From positions 1 to 39,442 of the forward strand of contig NZ_ABIC01000040.1 in the NCBI RefSeq assembly GCF_000172075.1: a stretch of DNA of 39,442 nucleotides. Reading direction: 5' to 3'. Under the pieces are notes generated by a model. That model saw only the letters and a program-made list of their open reading frames with translations. It searched no databases and had not been told where the DNA came from. The DNA is from Shewanella benthica KT99. Its GTDB lineage: Bacteria; Pseudomonadota; Gammaproteobacteria; Enterobacterales; Shewanellaceae. Below are positions 7,459 through 16,302 of the stretch, piece after piece (positions within the stretch are counted from its first letter, which is position 1; every line of letters starts with the position of its first letter). A program made the position numbers and the translations under genes.

Positions 7459-7473
7459 ATACCATTCCATATA
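7459..7473. repeat. Solo terminus of the MITE-like element
   Basis: ATACCATTCCATATA is identical to the first 15 bases of the 266-bp element at 5474. The rest of the element does not follow, so this is a truncated copy or a footprint. Confidence 0.55.
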
Positions 7474-7532
7474 AACATGCAGAATAGCGTATAAACGTTA
7501 TTGTGCTCATACTCATAAATGAGAGGAGGGTT

Positions 7533-7622
7533 ATGGAGAAGTACGAGCAACTATTAACTATTGATTTCACGGCGCCGAATTATTCGGGCCATCGATTTAC
7601 ATTCCCGTCGCTCCTGTGTTAG
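7533..7622 (+). CDS. Possible small ORF (29 aa) with strong ribosome binding site
   Basis: ATG at 7533 is preceded by GAGAGGAGGGTT, an almost ideal Shine-Dalgarno at normal distance. The predicted peptide begins MEKYEQLLTIDFTAPNYSGH and stops after 29 residues. It has no membrane segment or recognised motif. It may be the N-terminus of a gene lost by decay, since the strong initiation signal outlasts the coding part. Confidence 0.3.
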   Translation: MEKYEQLLTIDFTAPNYSGHRFTFPSLLC

Positions 7623-7679
7623 GTGGGCCAGATTCAAGCCGAAGATTAACGCCGCCAGGTTTCTAAAGCGAAGGCGAGC

Positions 7680-8921
7680 TTAGGCTTCGATACACACTAA
7701 ATTTCGGCCAGACTTTTTGGCATCATAAAGGGCCTTATCGGCTCTTTGGATAAGTCCATCCAGACTATCATCTGCCAGCCCAGCAATGCCGGTACTGACT
7801 GTGATAAACATCTCCCCCTTCGACGTGACGATTGGTTTCATCTCCAGTTGAGAGCGAAACTTATCCATCAAGACAAAGGCTTTCTCTTGATTAAGGCCTT
7901 TAAACGCAACGGTGAACTCCTCACCACCGAATCGAGATACGGTAAAATGTTGACCGAAAAAATGCTTCAAACGAGCGGCGAATTCGACTAACACTTCATC
8001 GCCCACATCGTGGCCATAGGTATCATTGACCTTCTTAAAGAAATCGATATCCAGCAGAGCAACCGTTAGCGCTCCCTGCTTCTGTTTAATCTGCTCCATT
8101 TGCTCTTCGAAGAGTCCGAAAAAATATCGGCGATTATAAACACAGGTTAAATAATCCAAATTAGCCTGATCCCACAATTTACGGATCATATCCAAAGAGT
8201 CCAGAGTATTGAGCACCCGACAGTGGAACTCTTCATGGACGAAGGGCTTCTGCAAAAAGTCATTGGCACCATTTTTAATAAATCGTGCAGACAAACTCTC
8301 ATCCGAGTCACTGGACAGGCCGATAATAGCCAGCTCTTCCCGACTGAACTTTTCTCTGACCTTCAAAATGAGACCAAAACCATCCAAGCCTGGCATATTG
8401 TAGTCGGTGATAAGCAGCTGTATATCAGGTTGGCTCTGTAGTATCTCCCAGGCGGAATGACCATCATCGGCTTCGATGACCTGGTAGAGGTGCTGCTCGA
8501 GTAAACTTCTGACAAACTTACGGCTCACTACGGAGTCATCGGCAATCAGGACTTTGACGTCTATATTACGCTGAAGACGGCGAACTAAGCGGACAACATA
8601 TTCATAACTGAAGCGGTTTTCTTTTAAAATATAATCGACAATTCCAAGTTGTAACAATTGCTTACGCTGCTCTGAATCCAAGCTTCCTGTGAGTACGATA
8701 CAGGGTGTCTGTTTCGACAGCACTAACCTGACAATTTCCCCTTCCTGGGCATCGGGCAGATTCAAATCGGTGATCGCCACAAAATATTCTTTCTGCTCTA
8801 AGAGTATTTTTGCCGACGCCAGATCCACCGCGAAATCGACTTCACAGTCTAATTCATGAGCAATAAGATGCTGTAAAATACGGGACACAACTCTACTGTC
8901 CTCTACGACTAAAATACGCAA
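7680..8921 (-). CDS. Dual-receiver diguanylate cyclase response regulator
   Basis: A 413-residue cytoplasmic protein with two receiver domains and a GGDEF domain. REC1 (about 1-115) has acidic E7/D8, phospho-acceptor D52 in TDLNLPD and K100. REC2 (about 122-240) has D128/D129, D173 in TDYNMPG and K225. The GGDEF domain (about 255-413) opens with LDYLTCVYNRRYF and has the active-site GGEEF at 332-336, so it should make c-di-GMP from two GTP. The product-inhibition I-site RxxD expected just before it is absent (GQHF instead). The start is TTG, supported by GGGAAAGAG just upstream. No kinase gene is beside it, so its input is unknown. Confidence 0.92.
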   Translation of the reverse strand: MRILVVEDSRVVSRILQHLIAHELDCEVDFAVDLASAKILLEQKEYFVAITDLNLPDAQEGEIVRLVLSKQTPCIVLTGSLDSEQRKQLLQLGIVDYILKENRFSYEYVVRLVRRLQRNIDVKVLIADDSVVSRKFVRSLLEQHLYQVIEADDGHSAWEILQSQPDIQLLITDYNMPGLDGFGLILKVREKFSREELAIIGLSSDSDESLSARFIKNGANDFLQKPFVHEEFHCRVLNTLDSLDMIRKLWDQANLDYLTCVYNRRYFFGLFEEQMEQIKQKQGALTVALLDIDFFKKVNDTYGHDVGDEVLVEFAARLKHFFGQHFTVSRFGGEEFTVAFKGLNQEKAFVLMDKFRSQLEMKPIVTSKGEMFITVSTGIAGLADDSLDGLIQRADKALYDAKKSGRNLVCIEA

Positions 8922-9085
8922 TCTCTTTCCCTATTCTGACAATTTATTTTTTTAGAATCGACCGACTCACCGAAGATGTATCGGACCTTATTTTTTCTTC
9001 GATTTAGCTGTACTTGCCACAAAAGATTTACCTGACCGTGTCGATAAGTTTGTACCAGCGATGCCTTATCGACCAGCATCGGTAA

Positions 9086-9502
9086 TTATTGAGTGTTTTT
9101 AGCAGCTTCTATCGAGATTGAATCACTGAATGACTCACTATCATCGATCATGTTTTGTTTTGCCCTATTGAGATCAATCACCACCGTTGCCCAAAGTTTG
9201 ACCGTCAAACCAGGCTATGAATACGGTGAAGTAAAAAGCAGCCCAACCAAAGCCCAACCCCAAATCATTGAGTATCCCCTTAGTCCAGGAAATTAAACTC
9301 TAGTCGTCTGCCTCATCATCTTCTTCTTTGTCTAATTCTTGTAAGTGGCTCATCTCATTCGCTTCATCGGAGTCGCTAACGGGGTATACAGTACCTGAGG
9401 CGCGATCTCGAAGGCAAAAGGAGTGACGATTGATTTGGGATCGGTTTTAGCCGCCATTTGGGCGACGTATGCAGATTTTTTCTCGGGAGTTGTACTTGTC
9501 AT
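9086..9502 (-). pseudogene. RDD-family membrane protein, degraded
   Basis: The start is intact: AAGGG then ATG at 9502, giving MTSTTPEKKSAYVAQMAAKT and TPFAFEIAPQVLYTPLATPM, the N-terminus usual before the first RDD helix. Then come, in changing frames, an acidic stretch MSHLQELDKEEDDEADD that ends at a stop (9300), GFGWAAFYFTVFIAWFDGQT (an RDD membrane helix with its GQT motif), and ATVVIDLNRAKQ (the RDD C-terminal strand), ending at 9086. The first helix and the central part are missing. At least two deletions and frameshifts are needed. The in-frame sequence after the stop (to about 8908) is open but I cannot assign it. Confidence 0.72.
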
Positions 9503-9805
9503 AGTGATCCCTTGTTATTATTTTTTAGTTTCTACACAGGTAAACTTATGCCAATGTGAGCAAATATTTTATGCCAAAGTCAGGTAAATACCTCTATATT
9601 AAACATCTAAGATTGGTGCCAGATATAAGCCGGAATCAATTATACATACAATAGGTTAACACTTTCAATCATCATCCAACTCAAGGTTTAATACTAGATA
9701 CATGATGTTTAATAACAAAATGGAATAACGAAGAACAAACTATCACTTCTATTACCGCTAAAGGCGATTATGATTAGCTTGAATATTCAAAGGAGTAAGC
9801 AACCA
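9503..9805. other. Intergenic region before cysK
   Basis: AT-rich and without a supported gene. It must hold the cysK promoter (plus strand). I see no confident -35/-10 pair or CysB site. A good Shine-Dalgarno, AAAGGAG, lies 10 bases before the cysK ATG. Confidence 0.4.
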
Positions 9806-10774
9806 ATGAGCAAAATTTTCGAAGACAATTCTTATACCATAGGTAACACCCCTCTTGTTCGCCTTAAACGTGTGAGTAAAGGCAATGTTTTAGCCAAAAT
9901 AGAAGCCAGAAACCCAAGCTTTAGCGTTAAGTGTCGCATCGGTGCAAATATGATTTGGGATGCTGAGAAGAAAGGTTTGCTGACTCAAGGTAAAGAGCTG
10001 ATTGAGCCAACATCGGGTAATACGGGTATCTCCCTGGCTTATGTTGCTGCCGCTCGCGGATATAAACTGACTCTAACCATGCCAAATACCATGAGCCTGG
10101 AGCGCCGTAAGCTGCTCAAAGCTTTGGGGGCTAGTTTAGTACTTACCGATGGTGCTAAGGGCATGAAGGGAGCTATCGACAAGGCCGAAGAAATTCGCCA
10201 ATCCGCTCCAGAAAAATATGTATTACTGCAGCAATTTAATAACCCGGCTAACCCAGAGATCCATGAGAAGACAACGGGCCCTGAGATCTGGAACGACACC
10301 GATGGTGAAGTCGATGTTATCGTTGCGGGTGTGGGTACCGGTGGTACTATCACTGGGGTGAGCCGTTATATTAAGAATACTAAGGGTAAGGCCATCACCT
10401 CTGTCGCTGTCGAGCCGACAGATTCACCGGTTATCGCCCAGACCCTTGCGGGTCAACCAGTACAACCTGGACCACATAAGATCCAAGGTATCGGTGCCGG
10501 TTTCATTCCTGGTAACTTAGATCTGGAAATGATCGACCGCGTCGAAGCTGTGACGAACGAAGAGTCAATCGAAATGGCCCAACGTTTGATGAAAGAGGAA
10601 GGCATCTTAGTGGGTATCTCTTCCGGTGCTGCGGTAGTTGCTGCGAATCGCATTGCCGAGCTTCCTGAATTTGAAGGCAAGACCATAGTCGTAATTTTGC
10701 CCTCTGCTGCCGAGCGTTATCTCTCTTCAGTCTTATTCCAGGGTGAATTCTCTGACGCTGAAAACGTTCAGTAA
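9806..10774 (+). CDS. cysK: Cysteine synthase A (O-acetylserine sulfhydrylase)
   Basis: PLP enzyme that joins O-acetylserine and sulfide to give cysteine in the cytoplasm. The 322 residues align with E. coli CysK (323) from [20 protein letters not shown] to the end. The PLP lysine is K42 in NPSFSVKCR; the substrate loop PTSGNTGI, the phosphate-binding [10 protein letters not shown] and the GISSGAAV motif near the C-terminus are intact. The frame opens 12 codons earlier at 9770, but the ATG at 9806 matches the family start and has AAGGAG before it. It is monocistronic, with an intrinsic terminator 24 bases after the stop. Confidence 0.97.
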   Translation: MSKIFEDNSYTIGNTPLVRLKRVSKGNVLAKIEARNPSFSVKCRIGANMIWDAEKKGLLTQGKELIEPTSGNTGISLAYVAAARGYKLTLTMPNTMSLERRKLLKALGASLVLTDGAKGMKGAIDKAEEIRQSAPEKYVLLQQFNNPANPEIHEKTTGPEIWNDTDGEVDVIVAGVGTGGTITGVSRYIKNTKGKAITSVAVEPTDSPVIAQTLAGQPVQPGPHKIQGIGAGFIPGNLDLEMIDRVEAVTNEESIEMAQRLMKEEGILVGISSGAAVVAANRIAELPEFEGKTIVVILPSAAERYLSSVLFQGEFSDAENVQ

Positions 10775-10797
10775 GCGTCATTGACACTCGAATTTAA

Positions 10798-10824
10798 AAA
10801 CCGGATCTGATATCCGGTTTTTTT
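10798..10824 (+). terminator. Intrinsic terminator of cysK
   Basis: AAACCGGAT (10798-10806) and ATCCGGTTT (10812-10820) form a perfect 9-bp stem with a 5-base loop, followed by a T-run to 10824. Confidence 0.92.
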
Positions 10825-11022
10825 ATGCCTGCCAATTTAAGTCACTATAAAAAATGCGTGAGTATGGGTTTTTAATTCTTTTTTTTGTTTATCTAACAAA
10901 ACAAGGAATTCCGTCTAATCTTATATCAATAGAGCATCATGCAGATGCTTAAGCAGTACACATATAAATTTAACATCTACTTAACTCAATCCACTCAGTT
11001 GCAACAAGGGAGGGCGCTGGCT

Positions 11023-11454
11023 ATGGAGTCGATTAAAATTGCTGACTACATGAATAGGCATCCAGTGACATTTACAGCACACATGCCAATTGCAGAGGCG
11101 GTAGAGCTCTTCCTGCAGAACCAGCAGATTGGTGGACCCGTCATCGATGAAAATAGGAAGGTCATCGGCTTTCTATCCGAGCAAGACTGCTTAATCAAGA
11201 TGCTTGAAGCCACTTACCTCAACGAGAACCACTGTGACGTTGGAGATGTGATGCATGGCGATCCGCTTACGGTAAAGAAAGAGGCATCTGTCTTAGATCT
11301 AGCGCAACAAATGACCCATCACCAGCCCAAGATTTACCCTATCGTCGATGATGAAGATAAATTAATCGGCATCATTAATCGCTCAGCAGTATTAAAGGCC
11401 ATAGACGACCATTTAAGAGCCATGTATGAACGTGGACATACCCGTTTGGTTTAG
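11023..11454 (+). CDS. Two-CBS-domain protein
   Basis: A 143-residue soluble protein made of two CBS motifs: residues about 6-65 (IADYMNRHPVTFTAHMPIAE, IGGPVIDENRKVIGFLSEQD) and about 76-135 (VGDVMHGDPLTV, IYPIVDDEDKLIGIINRSAV). Paired CBS motifs usually bind adenine nucleotides, but nothing here says which ligand or partner. The frame is open from 10939; I place the start at ATG 11023 (MESIKIADYM), which begins right at the domain and has GGGAGGG about 10 bases upstream. It stands about 110 bases before nuoA on the same strand but is probably transcribed separately. Confidence 0.88.
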   Translation: MESIKIADYMNRHPVTFTAHMPIAEAVELFLQNQQIGGPVIDENRKVIGFLSEQDCLIKMLEATYLNENHCDVGDVMHGDPLTVKKEASVLDLAQQMTHHQPKIYPIVDDEDKLIGIINRSAVLKAIDDHLRAMYERGHTRLV

Positions 11455-11563
11455 CTCGTACTCATGTTTATACCTGTCCGGATGCAAGCTTAGCTCACCA
11501 TACCGTCAAGCTTGCGAACACAAGCCACTAATAAGTAAGAAACAAAAAATAAGGCGCTGAGTT

Positions 11564-11935
11564 ATGCTATCTGCGAGTTTTATTTTCTATGTTTTCGCGA
11601 TAATCATAGTCACCATGACGATGATTATTGTGTCGCATGCCTTAAACCCCAGAGGTCATAAGAGAACCAACGCCTACCCCTATGAATCCGGCATAGTCCC
11701 CGTCGGTGATACCAATATTCGCTGGAACGTGAACTATTTCTTAATCGCCATCTCCTTCGTGATTTTCGACATCGAAGCAGTATATCTCTACCTCTGGTCT
11801 CTGGTGGTGGTAGAAACAAGTTGGCCTGGCCTATTCACGGCCAGTTTGTTTATCTTAGCCCTGCTCATCGCCTTGATTTATGAGATCAAACAAGGTGCCT
11901 TCGATTGGGGCATTCGCAAAGAGGGGGATTCTTGA
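11564..11935 (+). CDS. nuoA: NADH-quinone oxidoreductase subunit A
   Basis: Inner-membrane subunit of complex I, near the quinone-binding junction. It has 123 residues and three predicted transmembrane helices. The loop [20 protein letters not shown] and the acidic second helix [20 protein letters not shown], typical of NuoA, are intact. It is the first gene of the nuo operon. The stop overlaps the nuoB start by one base (TGATG). A short inverted repeat GCAAGCTT/AAGCTTGC (11484-11491 and 11508-11515) lies in the leader and may be structural or regulatory. Confidence 0.96.
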   Translation: MLSASFIFYVFAIIIVTMTMIIVSHALNPRGHKRTNAYPYESGIVPVGDTNIRWNVNYFLIAISFVIFDIEAVYLYLWSLVVVETSWPGLFTASLFILALLIALIYEIKQGAFDWGIRKEGDS

Positions 11936-12591
11936 TGCGATGGCAACTGACAAAACCTAACCCTGACGACACTCAGTCGATCCCAACCACCTCGATGAGC
12001 ATGCAAGAGGTGGTAGAGAAGAACCTCTTAATCACCCGCTTAGAAGACCTTGTCGCTTGGGGAAGAAGCAACTCCCTATGGCCGTTTAATTTCGGCTTAT
12101 CTTGCTGCTACGTCGAGATGGCCACCTCTTTCACCAGTCGTCATGACATAGCCCGCTTTGGCTCTGAAGTCATAAGAGCCACGCCAAGAGAGGCCGATCT
12201 TATCGTCATCTCAGGTACTGTTTTTCTTAAGATGGCTCCGGTGATCAAGCACCTTTATGATCAGATGTTGGAGCCCAAGTGGGTGATCAGCATGGGCTCA
12301 TGTGCCAATTCCGGCGGCATGTATGATGTCTATAGCGTGGTCCAGGGCGCAGATAAATTCCTGCCCATAGACCTTTATGTTCCGGGTTGTCCGCCCAGAC
12401 CAGAAGCCCTAATGTATGGGCTAACCCTGCTGCAAGAGGCCATCAAGAATGGCTACCCCAGACAGAGAAGACCACTCAATCGCGTCATCACCCCACAAGA
12501 GATAGAATCCTTTGCCTGCCGTAACCTGCGGGATGAAAAACATGCTTTAAGAGTCACTAGCGATAAACTCACGCCGCCAGACAGGGTTTAA
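11935..12591 (+). CDS. nuoB: NADH-quinone oxidoreductase subunit B
   Basis: Peripheral-arm subunit that carries cluster N2, the last [4Fe-4S] centre before quinone. It has 218 residues. The four ligands are seen at C57 and C58 (LSCCYVEM), C123 (GSCANSGG) and C152 ([13 protein letters not shown]), the same spacing as in E. coli NuoB. The frame is open ten codons earlier, but ATG 11935 (MRWQLTKPN) overlaps the nuoA stop and implies translational coupling. nuoCD starts two bases after the stop. Confidence 0.97.
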   Translation: MRWQLTKPNPDDTQSIPTTSMSMQEVVEKNLLITRLEDLVAWGRSNSLWPFNFGLSCCYVEMATSFTSRHDIARFGSEVIRATPREADLIVISGTVFLKMAPVIKHLYDQMLEPKWVISMGSCANSGGMYDVYSVVQGADKFLPIDLYVPGCPPRPEALMYGLTLLQEAIKNGYPRQRRPLNRVITPQEIESFACRNLRDEKHALRVTSDKLTPPDRV

Positions 12592-12593
12592 AG

Positions 12594-14384
12594 ATGACTA
12601 TCATGACCAAGGAAATGTCAGCAATACCCACTCGGACGCTCAAACTGGGGCTGACATTAGCCATGCTCCCTGAATTAGAGCAACTCCTTGGAGACGAAGC
12701 CATTGAGCAGAAGACGGCGGACAATATTCTCACCCTCTGGATAGATAAACATCAGCTTATTCCTGCCTTAAGCCTGCTCAAATCGATTCCCGAGCCATTC
12801 AATTTTTTGTTCGATCTCTATGCCGTAGACGAGCGTCTTAGGCTAGATAAAGCCCTGCTGCCGGCGAAAGACTTCACCTTGGTATATCAAGTCCTGTCCA
12901 TAGAAAGAAACCAAGATGTTCGCCTGAAAGTGGCACTTGAAGATAACGAACATCAAGCCAGTATCACTTCAATCTGGCCCTCGGCAAACTGGTATGAGCG
13001 TGAAGCTTGGGATCTGTTCGGTATCATTTTCGATGCACACCCTAACCTGTGCCGTATTCTGTTACCGCCGACCTTTCAGGGCCATCCCCTGCGCAAAGAG
13101 TTTCCCTGCCGCGCCACCGAGACAGAGCCATTCACTCTGGATGATGACAAGCTTGCCAGAGAGCAAAATGCGCTAAGATTCAACCCTAAAGAGTGGGGCA
13201 TGGATGAAAGCAGTGCTGATAATGATTACCTGTTTCTCAATCTGGGGCCGAACCATCCCAGCGTACACGGGGTATTTAGAATCGCGCTGCAACTCGATGG
13301 TGAGCAGATAATCAATTCTGTGCCAGATATCGGTTATCACCATAGAGGCGCCGAGAAAATTGCCGAGCGTCAGACTTGGCATGGCTTTATCCCCTATACG
13401 GACAGAATTGACTATTTAGGCGGGGTGATGAACAACTTCCCCTATATCTTGGCCATAGAACAATTGGCAGATATTCGGGTATCTGAACGGGTCGAGTGCA
13501 TCCGGGTCATGTTGGCCGAGTGCTTCCGCATATTGAGTCATATGCTGTTTTTCGGCACGTTTGCCCAAGATGTCGGTCAGCTCTCTCCCATCTTTTATCT
13601 GTTTATCGACAGAGAAAAGCTGTTCAGCATCATAGAGGCCATCACAGGTGCTCGCATGCACCCAAGCTGGTTTAGGATCGGTGGAGTGGCCCAAGACTTG
13701 CCTCAGGGCTGGCATATCATGATGCAGGAATTCGTCGATTACTTCCCGGCCAAACTCGATGAATACGAAGTCATGGTGATGCAAAACAGCATACTCAAAA
13801 ATCGCGCCGTTGGCATAGGCAAGTACGACACCCAGCAAGCCATCGAATGGAACATCTCCGGCGTGGGCATCAGAGCCACGGGTCTCGAGTGGGATCTGCG
13901 AAAATCCCGCCCCTACTCAGGCTATGAAAACTATCAGTTCGACATTCCGATAGCTCACAATGGCGATGCCTATGACAGATGCCAGCTCAGGGTCGATGAG
14001 ATGAGACAAAGCATCAAGATCATCCAACAATGCATAGATCATATGCCACAGGGGAATTATAAGGCAGACCACCCATTAACCACTCCACCAAGAAGCGACA
14101 GGAGCAAGCAAGATATCGACACCCTGATCCAACACTTTATGAATGTGAGTTGGGGGGGGGTGATGCCAAAGGGTGAGTCAAGTTTCGCCGTCGAAGCCAC
14201 TAAAGGCATCAACGCTTACACCCTGATATCAGACGGTACCAGCTCAAGTTATCGAACTCGGATCCGCACCCCCTCTTTCCCCCATTTGCAGATGATCCCG
14301 ACCATGGCAAAGGGGTTAATGGTGGCCGACTTGATAGTGATCTTAGCCAGTATCGATTTTGTTATGGCCGACGTGGATAGGTAG
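12594..14384 (+). CDS. nuoCD: NADH-quinone oxidoreductase fused subunit C/D
   Basis: Fused 30- and 49-kDa subunits of complex I as in E. coli; 596 residues. The NuoC part is about 1-190 ([31 protein letters not shown]). The NuoD part, which forms the quinone cavity, runs from about 210 ([35 protein letters not shown]) to [20 protein letters not shown] at the end. It contains a run of nine G (14152-14160) encoding W-G-G-V in [12 protein letters not shown]; slippage there would truncate the last ~75 residues. It lies between nuoB and nuoE with 2- and 8-base gaps. Confidence 0.97.
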   Translation: MTIMTKEMSAIPTRTLKLGLTLAMLPELEQLLGDEAIEQKTADNILTLWIDKHQLIPALSLLKSIPEPFNFLFDLYAVDERLRLDKALLPAKDFTLVYQVLSIERNQDVRLKVALEDNEHQASITSIWPSANWYEREAWDLFGIIFDAHPNLCRILLPPTFQGHPLRKEFPCRATETEPFTLDDDKLAREQNALRFNPKEWGMDESSADNDYLFLNLGPNHPSVHGVFRIALQLDGEQIINSVPDIGYHHRGAEKIAERQTWHGFIPYTDRIDYLGGVMNNFPYILAIEQLADIRVSERVECIRVMLAECFRILSHMLFFGTFAQDVGQLSPIFYLFIDREKLFSIIEAITGARMHPSWFRIGGVAQDLPQGWHIMMQEFVDYFPAKLDEYEVMVMQNSILKNRAVGIGKYDTQQAIEWNISGVGIRATGLEWDLRKSRPYSGYENYQFDIPIAHNGDAYDRCQLRVDEMRQSIKIIQQCIDHMPQGNYKADHPLTTPPRSDRSKQDIDTLIQHFMNVSWGGVMPKGESSFAVEATKGINAYTLISDGTSSSYRTRIRTPSFPHLQMIPTMAKGLMVADLIVILASIDFVMADVDR

Positions 14385-14392
14385 GGGCTGAT

Positions 14393-14929
14393 ATGACACA
14401 GAGCTATGAGCAGCTATTGAGGATCCTTCCCTCGAACGGCGATGATTCATCCCAACTGAGTCCATGTGAAATAAAACAGCTCGATAAGCTGCTGGCATCG
14501 GCCCCATATCCGGCAGCGGTCTCCATCGATGCACTCAAGCTGATTCAACAACAAAGAGGCTGGGTGAGCGATGCCTGTTTATCTATACTGTCTGCCTATA
14601 TTCATGTCTCTATTGCAGATCTAGATTCTGTCGCCACCTTCTATAACCTGATATTCAGGCAAGCCGTTGGCGAGATAGTGCTTCACCCCTGTGATGGTAT
14701 CAGTTGCGACTTGATGGGCGGAGTCGAGGTACGCGCAGCCATTAGCCAGAAGTTACATATTGAACCCGGCGAAACCACGCCGGATAAGCGCTTCACCCTC
14801 ATTCCTCTTCCTTGCCTGGGGGCATGTGATAAAGCCCCGGTAATGATCGCGTCAAAACAAGTCTACCCGCATCTAACCGTGCGTAACATAGCCCAGTTAA
14901 TCGATGAACTGGAGGAAAATAAAAAATGA
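14393..14929 (+). CDS. nuoE: NADH-quinone oxidoreductase subunit E
   Basis: Thioredoxin-fold subunit that holds the [2Fe-2S] cluster N1a next to the FMN subunit; 178 residues. Ligands are C100 and C105 (HPCDGISCDLM) and C141 and C145 (PCLGACDKAP), with the same C-x4-C and C-x3-C spacing as E. coli NuoE. The N-terminal helical bundle (VSIDALKLIQQQRGWVSDAC) is present. The stop overlaps the nuoF start as ATGA. Confidence 0.96.
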   Translation: MTQSYEQLLRILPSNGDDSSQLSPCEIKQLDKLLASAPYPAAVSIDALKLIQQQRGWVSDACLSILSAYIHVSIADLDSVATFYNLIFRQAVGEIVLHPCDGISCDLMGGVEVRAAISQKLHIEPGETTPDKRFTLIPLPCLGACDKAPVMIASKQVYPHLTVRNIAQLIDELEENKK

Positions 14930-16302
14930 CCTCGCCCCTCAATCCCTTGACGCGTTTCATCACAGATAAAGCTAATTGCTGGCAACTGTCTGAGTACCTG
15001 AGTCATGGCGGATACGATGGATTAACCCGGGCCATGGAGATGAGTGCAGATGAGCTGCTGGACAGCATCAAACAATCCAACCTGAGGGGGCGCGGAGGAG
15101 CCGGCTTTCCCACCGGACTCAAATGGAGCTTTGTCCCCCGCGGAGCCGATGCGCCTAGGGAAAAATACTTGATCGTCAACGCCGATGAGATGGAGCCAGG
15201 TGCATTTAAAGACCGCTGGCTGCTGGAGCAAACTCCACACCAGATCATCGAAGGTCTGCTCATTGGCGGGTTAACTTTAGGGGCGACTCAAGGCTACATC
15301 TTCCTTCGAGGTGACTACTATCTGGCCGAGGAGAGGCTGCAACAGGCGATAGAGGAATGCAAGCAACACCAGTTACTCGGCCGAGACATCTTAGGGCGTG
15401 GCATTCAAGGACAAGCGTTTAACTTCGAGATCCATCTCCATTCCAGTGCCGGGCGTTATATCTGCGGCGAGGAAACCGCACTGATCAACGCCATGGAAGG
15501 CAAGCGGGCGACACCAAGGGCTAAGCCCCCCTTCCCTCAAGTTGTCGGACTTTGGGGGAAACCTACCATAGTCAACAATGTTGAGACCTTCTGTAACCTG
15601 CCCCACATCATCAATTTCGGCAGCGACTGGTTCAAAGCCCTCGGCAAGGGACAAGACGCTGGCACTAAAATATTCGGTGTCAGTGGCAGAGTCAAACGTC
15701 CGGGATTGTGGGAGCTTCCCATGGGCACCTCCATCAGAGAGATCATCGAGCACCATGCTGGCGGCATGTGCGATGGTTACCGGCTCAAGGGGTTTCTTCC
15801 CGGCGGCGGCTCCACAGATTTCCTCCTCGAAGAGCACTTAGATGCCCTCATGGATTACGACGAAATAAGCAAGTTAGGCAGCCGCATGGGCACCGGGACC
15901 ATCATCATCTTGGACGATAAATACTGCCCCGTTTCTATGGTGCTCAACCTGGTGCGCTTCTTTGCACAGGAGTCCTGTGGCTGGTGCACACCTTGCAGAG
16001 ACGGTCTGCCCTGGGCCGTTTCCTTACTCGAAAAAATTGAGCGAGGAGAAGGTGAACCTAAAGATATTGATCAACTGGAGGATCTGTGCGACTTCGCCGC
16101 GCCCGGCAACACCTTTTGCGCCCTCGCCCCCGGCGCGGTCGAACCTCTGCAGAGCGCCCTTAAGTATTTCAGGCAAGATTTTGAGACTCATATCAAGCAT
16201 CAATGCTGCCCCTATCATGATGAACGAGTCGCAAAGAAGGCTGCCACAGCTAAGACACAAGGCGCATTGAATACCAACCGAGTCGGGGGATGTGATGAAT
16301 AA
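14926..16302 (+). CDS. nuoF: NADH-quinone oxidoreductase subunit F
   Basis: FMN- and NADH-binding subunit, the electron entry point of complex I; 458 residues. The glycine-rich nucleotide and FMN site is LRGRGGAGFPTGLKWSFVPR, followed by VNADEMEPGAFKDR and the GRYICGEETALINAMEGKRA stretch. The N3 [4Fe-4S] ligands are in SCGWCTPCRDG and GNTFCALAPGAVEP. The C-terminus has about ten more residues than E. coli NuoF. It starts on the last bases of nuoE and overlaps nuoG by eight bases. Confidence 0.97.
   Translation: MTSPLNPLTRFITDKANCWQLSEYLSHGGYDGLTRAMEMSADELLDSIKQSNLRGRGGAGFPTGLKWSFVPRGADAPREKYLIVNADEMEPGAFKDRWLLEQTPHQIIEGLLIGGLTLGATQGYIFLRGDYYLAEERLQQAIEECKQHQLLGRDILGRGIQGQAFNFEIHLHSSAGRYICGEETALINAMEGKRATPRAKPPFPQVVGLWGKPTIVNNVETFCNLPHIINFGSDWFKALGKGQDAGTKIFGVSGRVKRPGLWELPMGTSIREIIEHHAGGMCDGYRLKGFLPGGGSTDFLLEEHLDALMDYDEISKLGSRMGTGTIIILDDKYCPVSMVLNLVRFFAQESCGWCTPCRDGLPWAVSLLEKIERGEGEPKDIDQLEDLCDFAAPGNTFCALAPGAVEPLQSALKYFRQDFETHIKHQCCPYHDERVAKKAATAKTQGALNTNRVGGCDE

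Larger units (their letters stand above)
7083..7679. other. Gene-poor gap with coding remnants and a MITE terminus
   Basis: No supported long gene. A plus-strand frame near 7300-7480 reads LLACTFSVLAGTSQQF, HIDSKLDMQTWGIEFIRFYP and on into the 15-bp MITE-like end at 7459-7473, then stops. It has no ATG start in frame and looks like the beginning of a secreted protein interrupted or cut off. A 29-codon frame at 7533-7622 is listed apart. Confidence 0.4.

Noticed and set aside
8908..9079. 55-codon minus-strand frame starting MLVDKASLVQTYRHGQ
   Set aside because: No Shine-Dalgarno before the ATG, and its 3' end overlaps the TTG start of the diguanylate cyclase. It continues the frame of the degraded RDD gene after its stop. 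No family recognised.
9093..9296. 67-residue plus-strand ORF
   Set aside because: Antisense to recognisable RDD-family sequence; it is a shadow of the pseudogene.
11484..11515. GCAAGCTT/AAGCTTGC as a terminator for the CBS gene
   Set aside because: Only 8 bp with a 16-base loop and no T-run afterwards.
13416..13838. 140-residue minus-strand ORF in nuoCD
   Set aside because: Shadow of the conserved nuoCD frame; no family match and no start signal.
15391..15837. 148-residue minus-strand ORF in nuoF
   Set aside because: Shadow of nuoF; composition follows the antisense of its codons.
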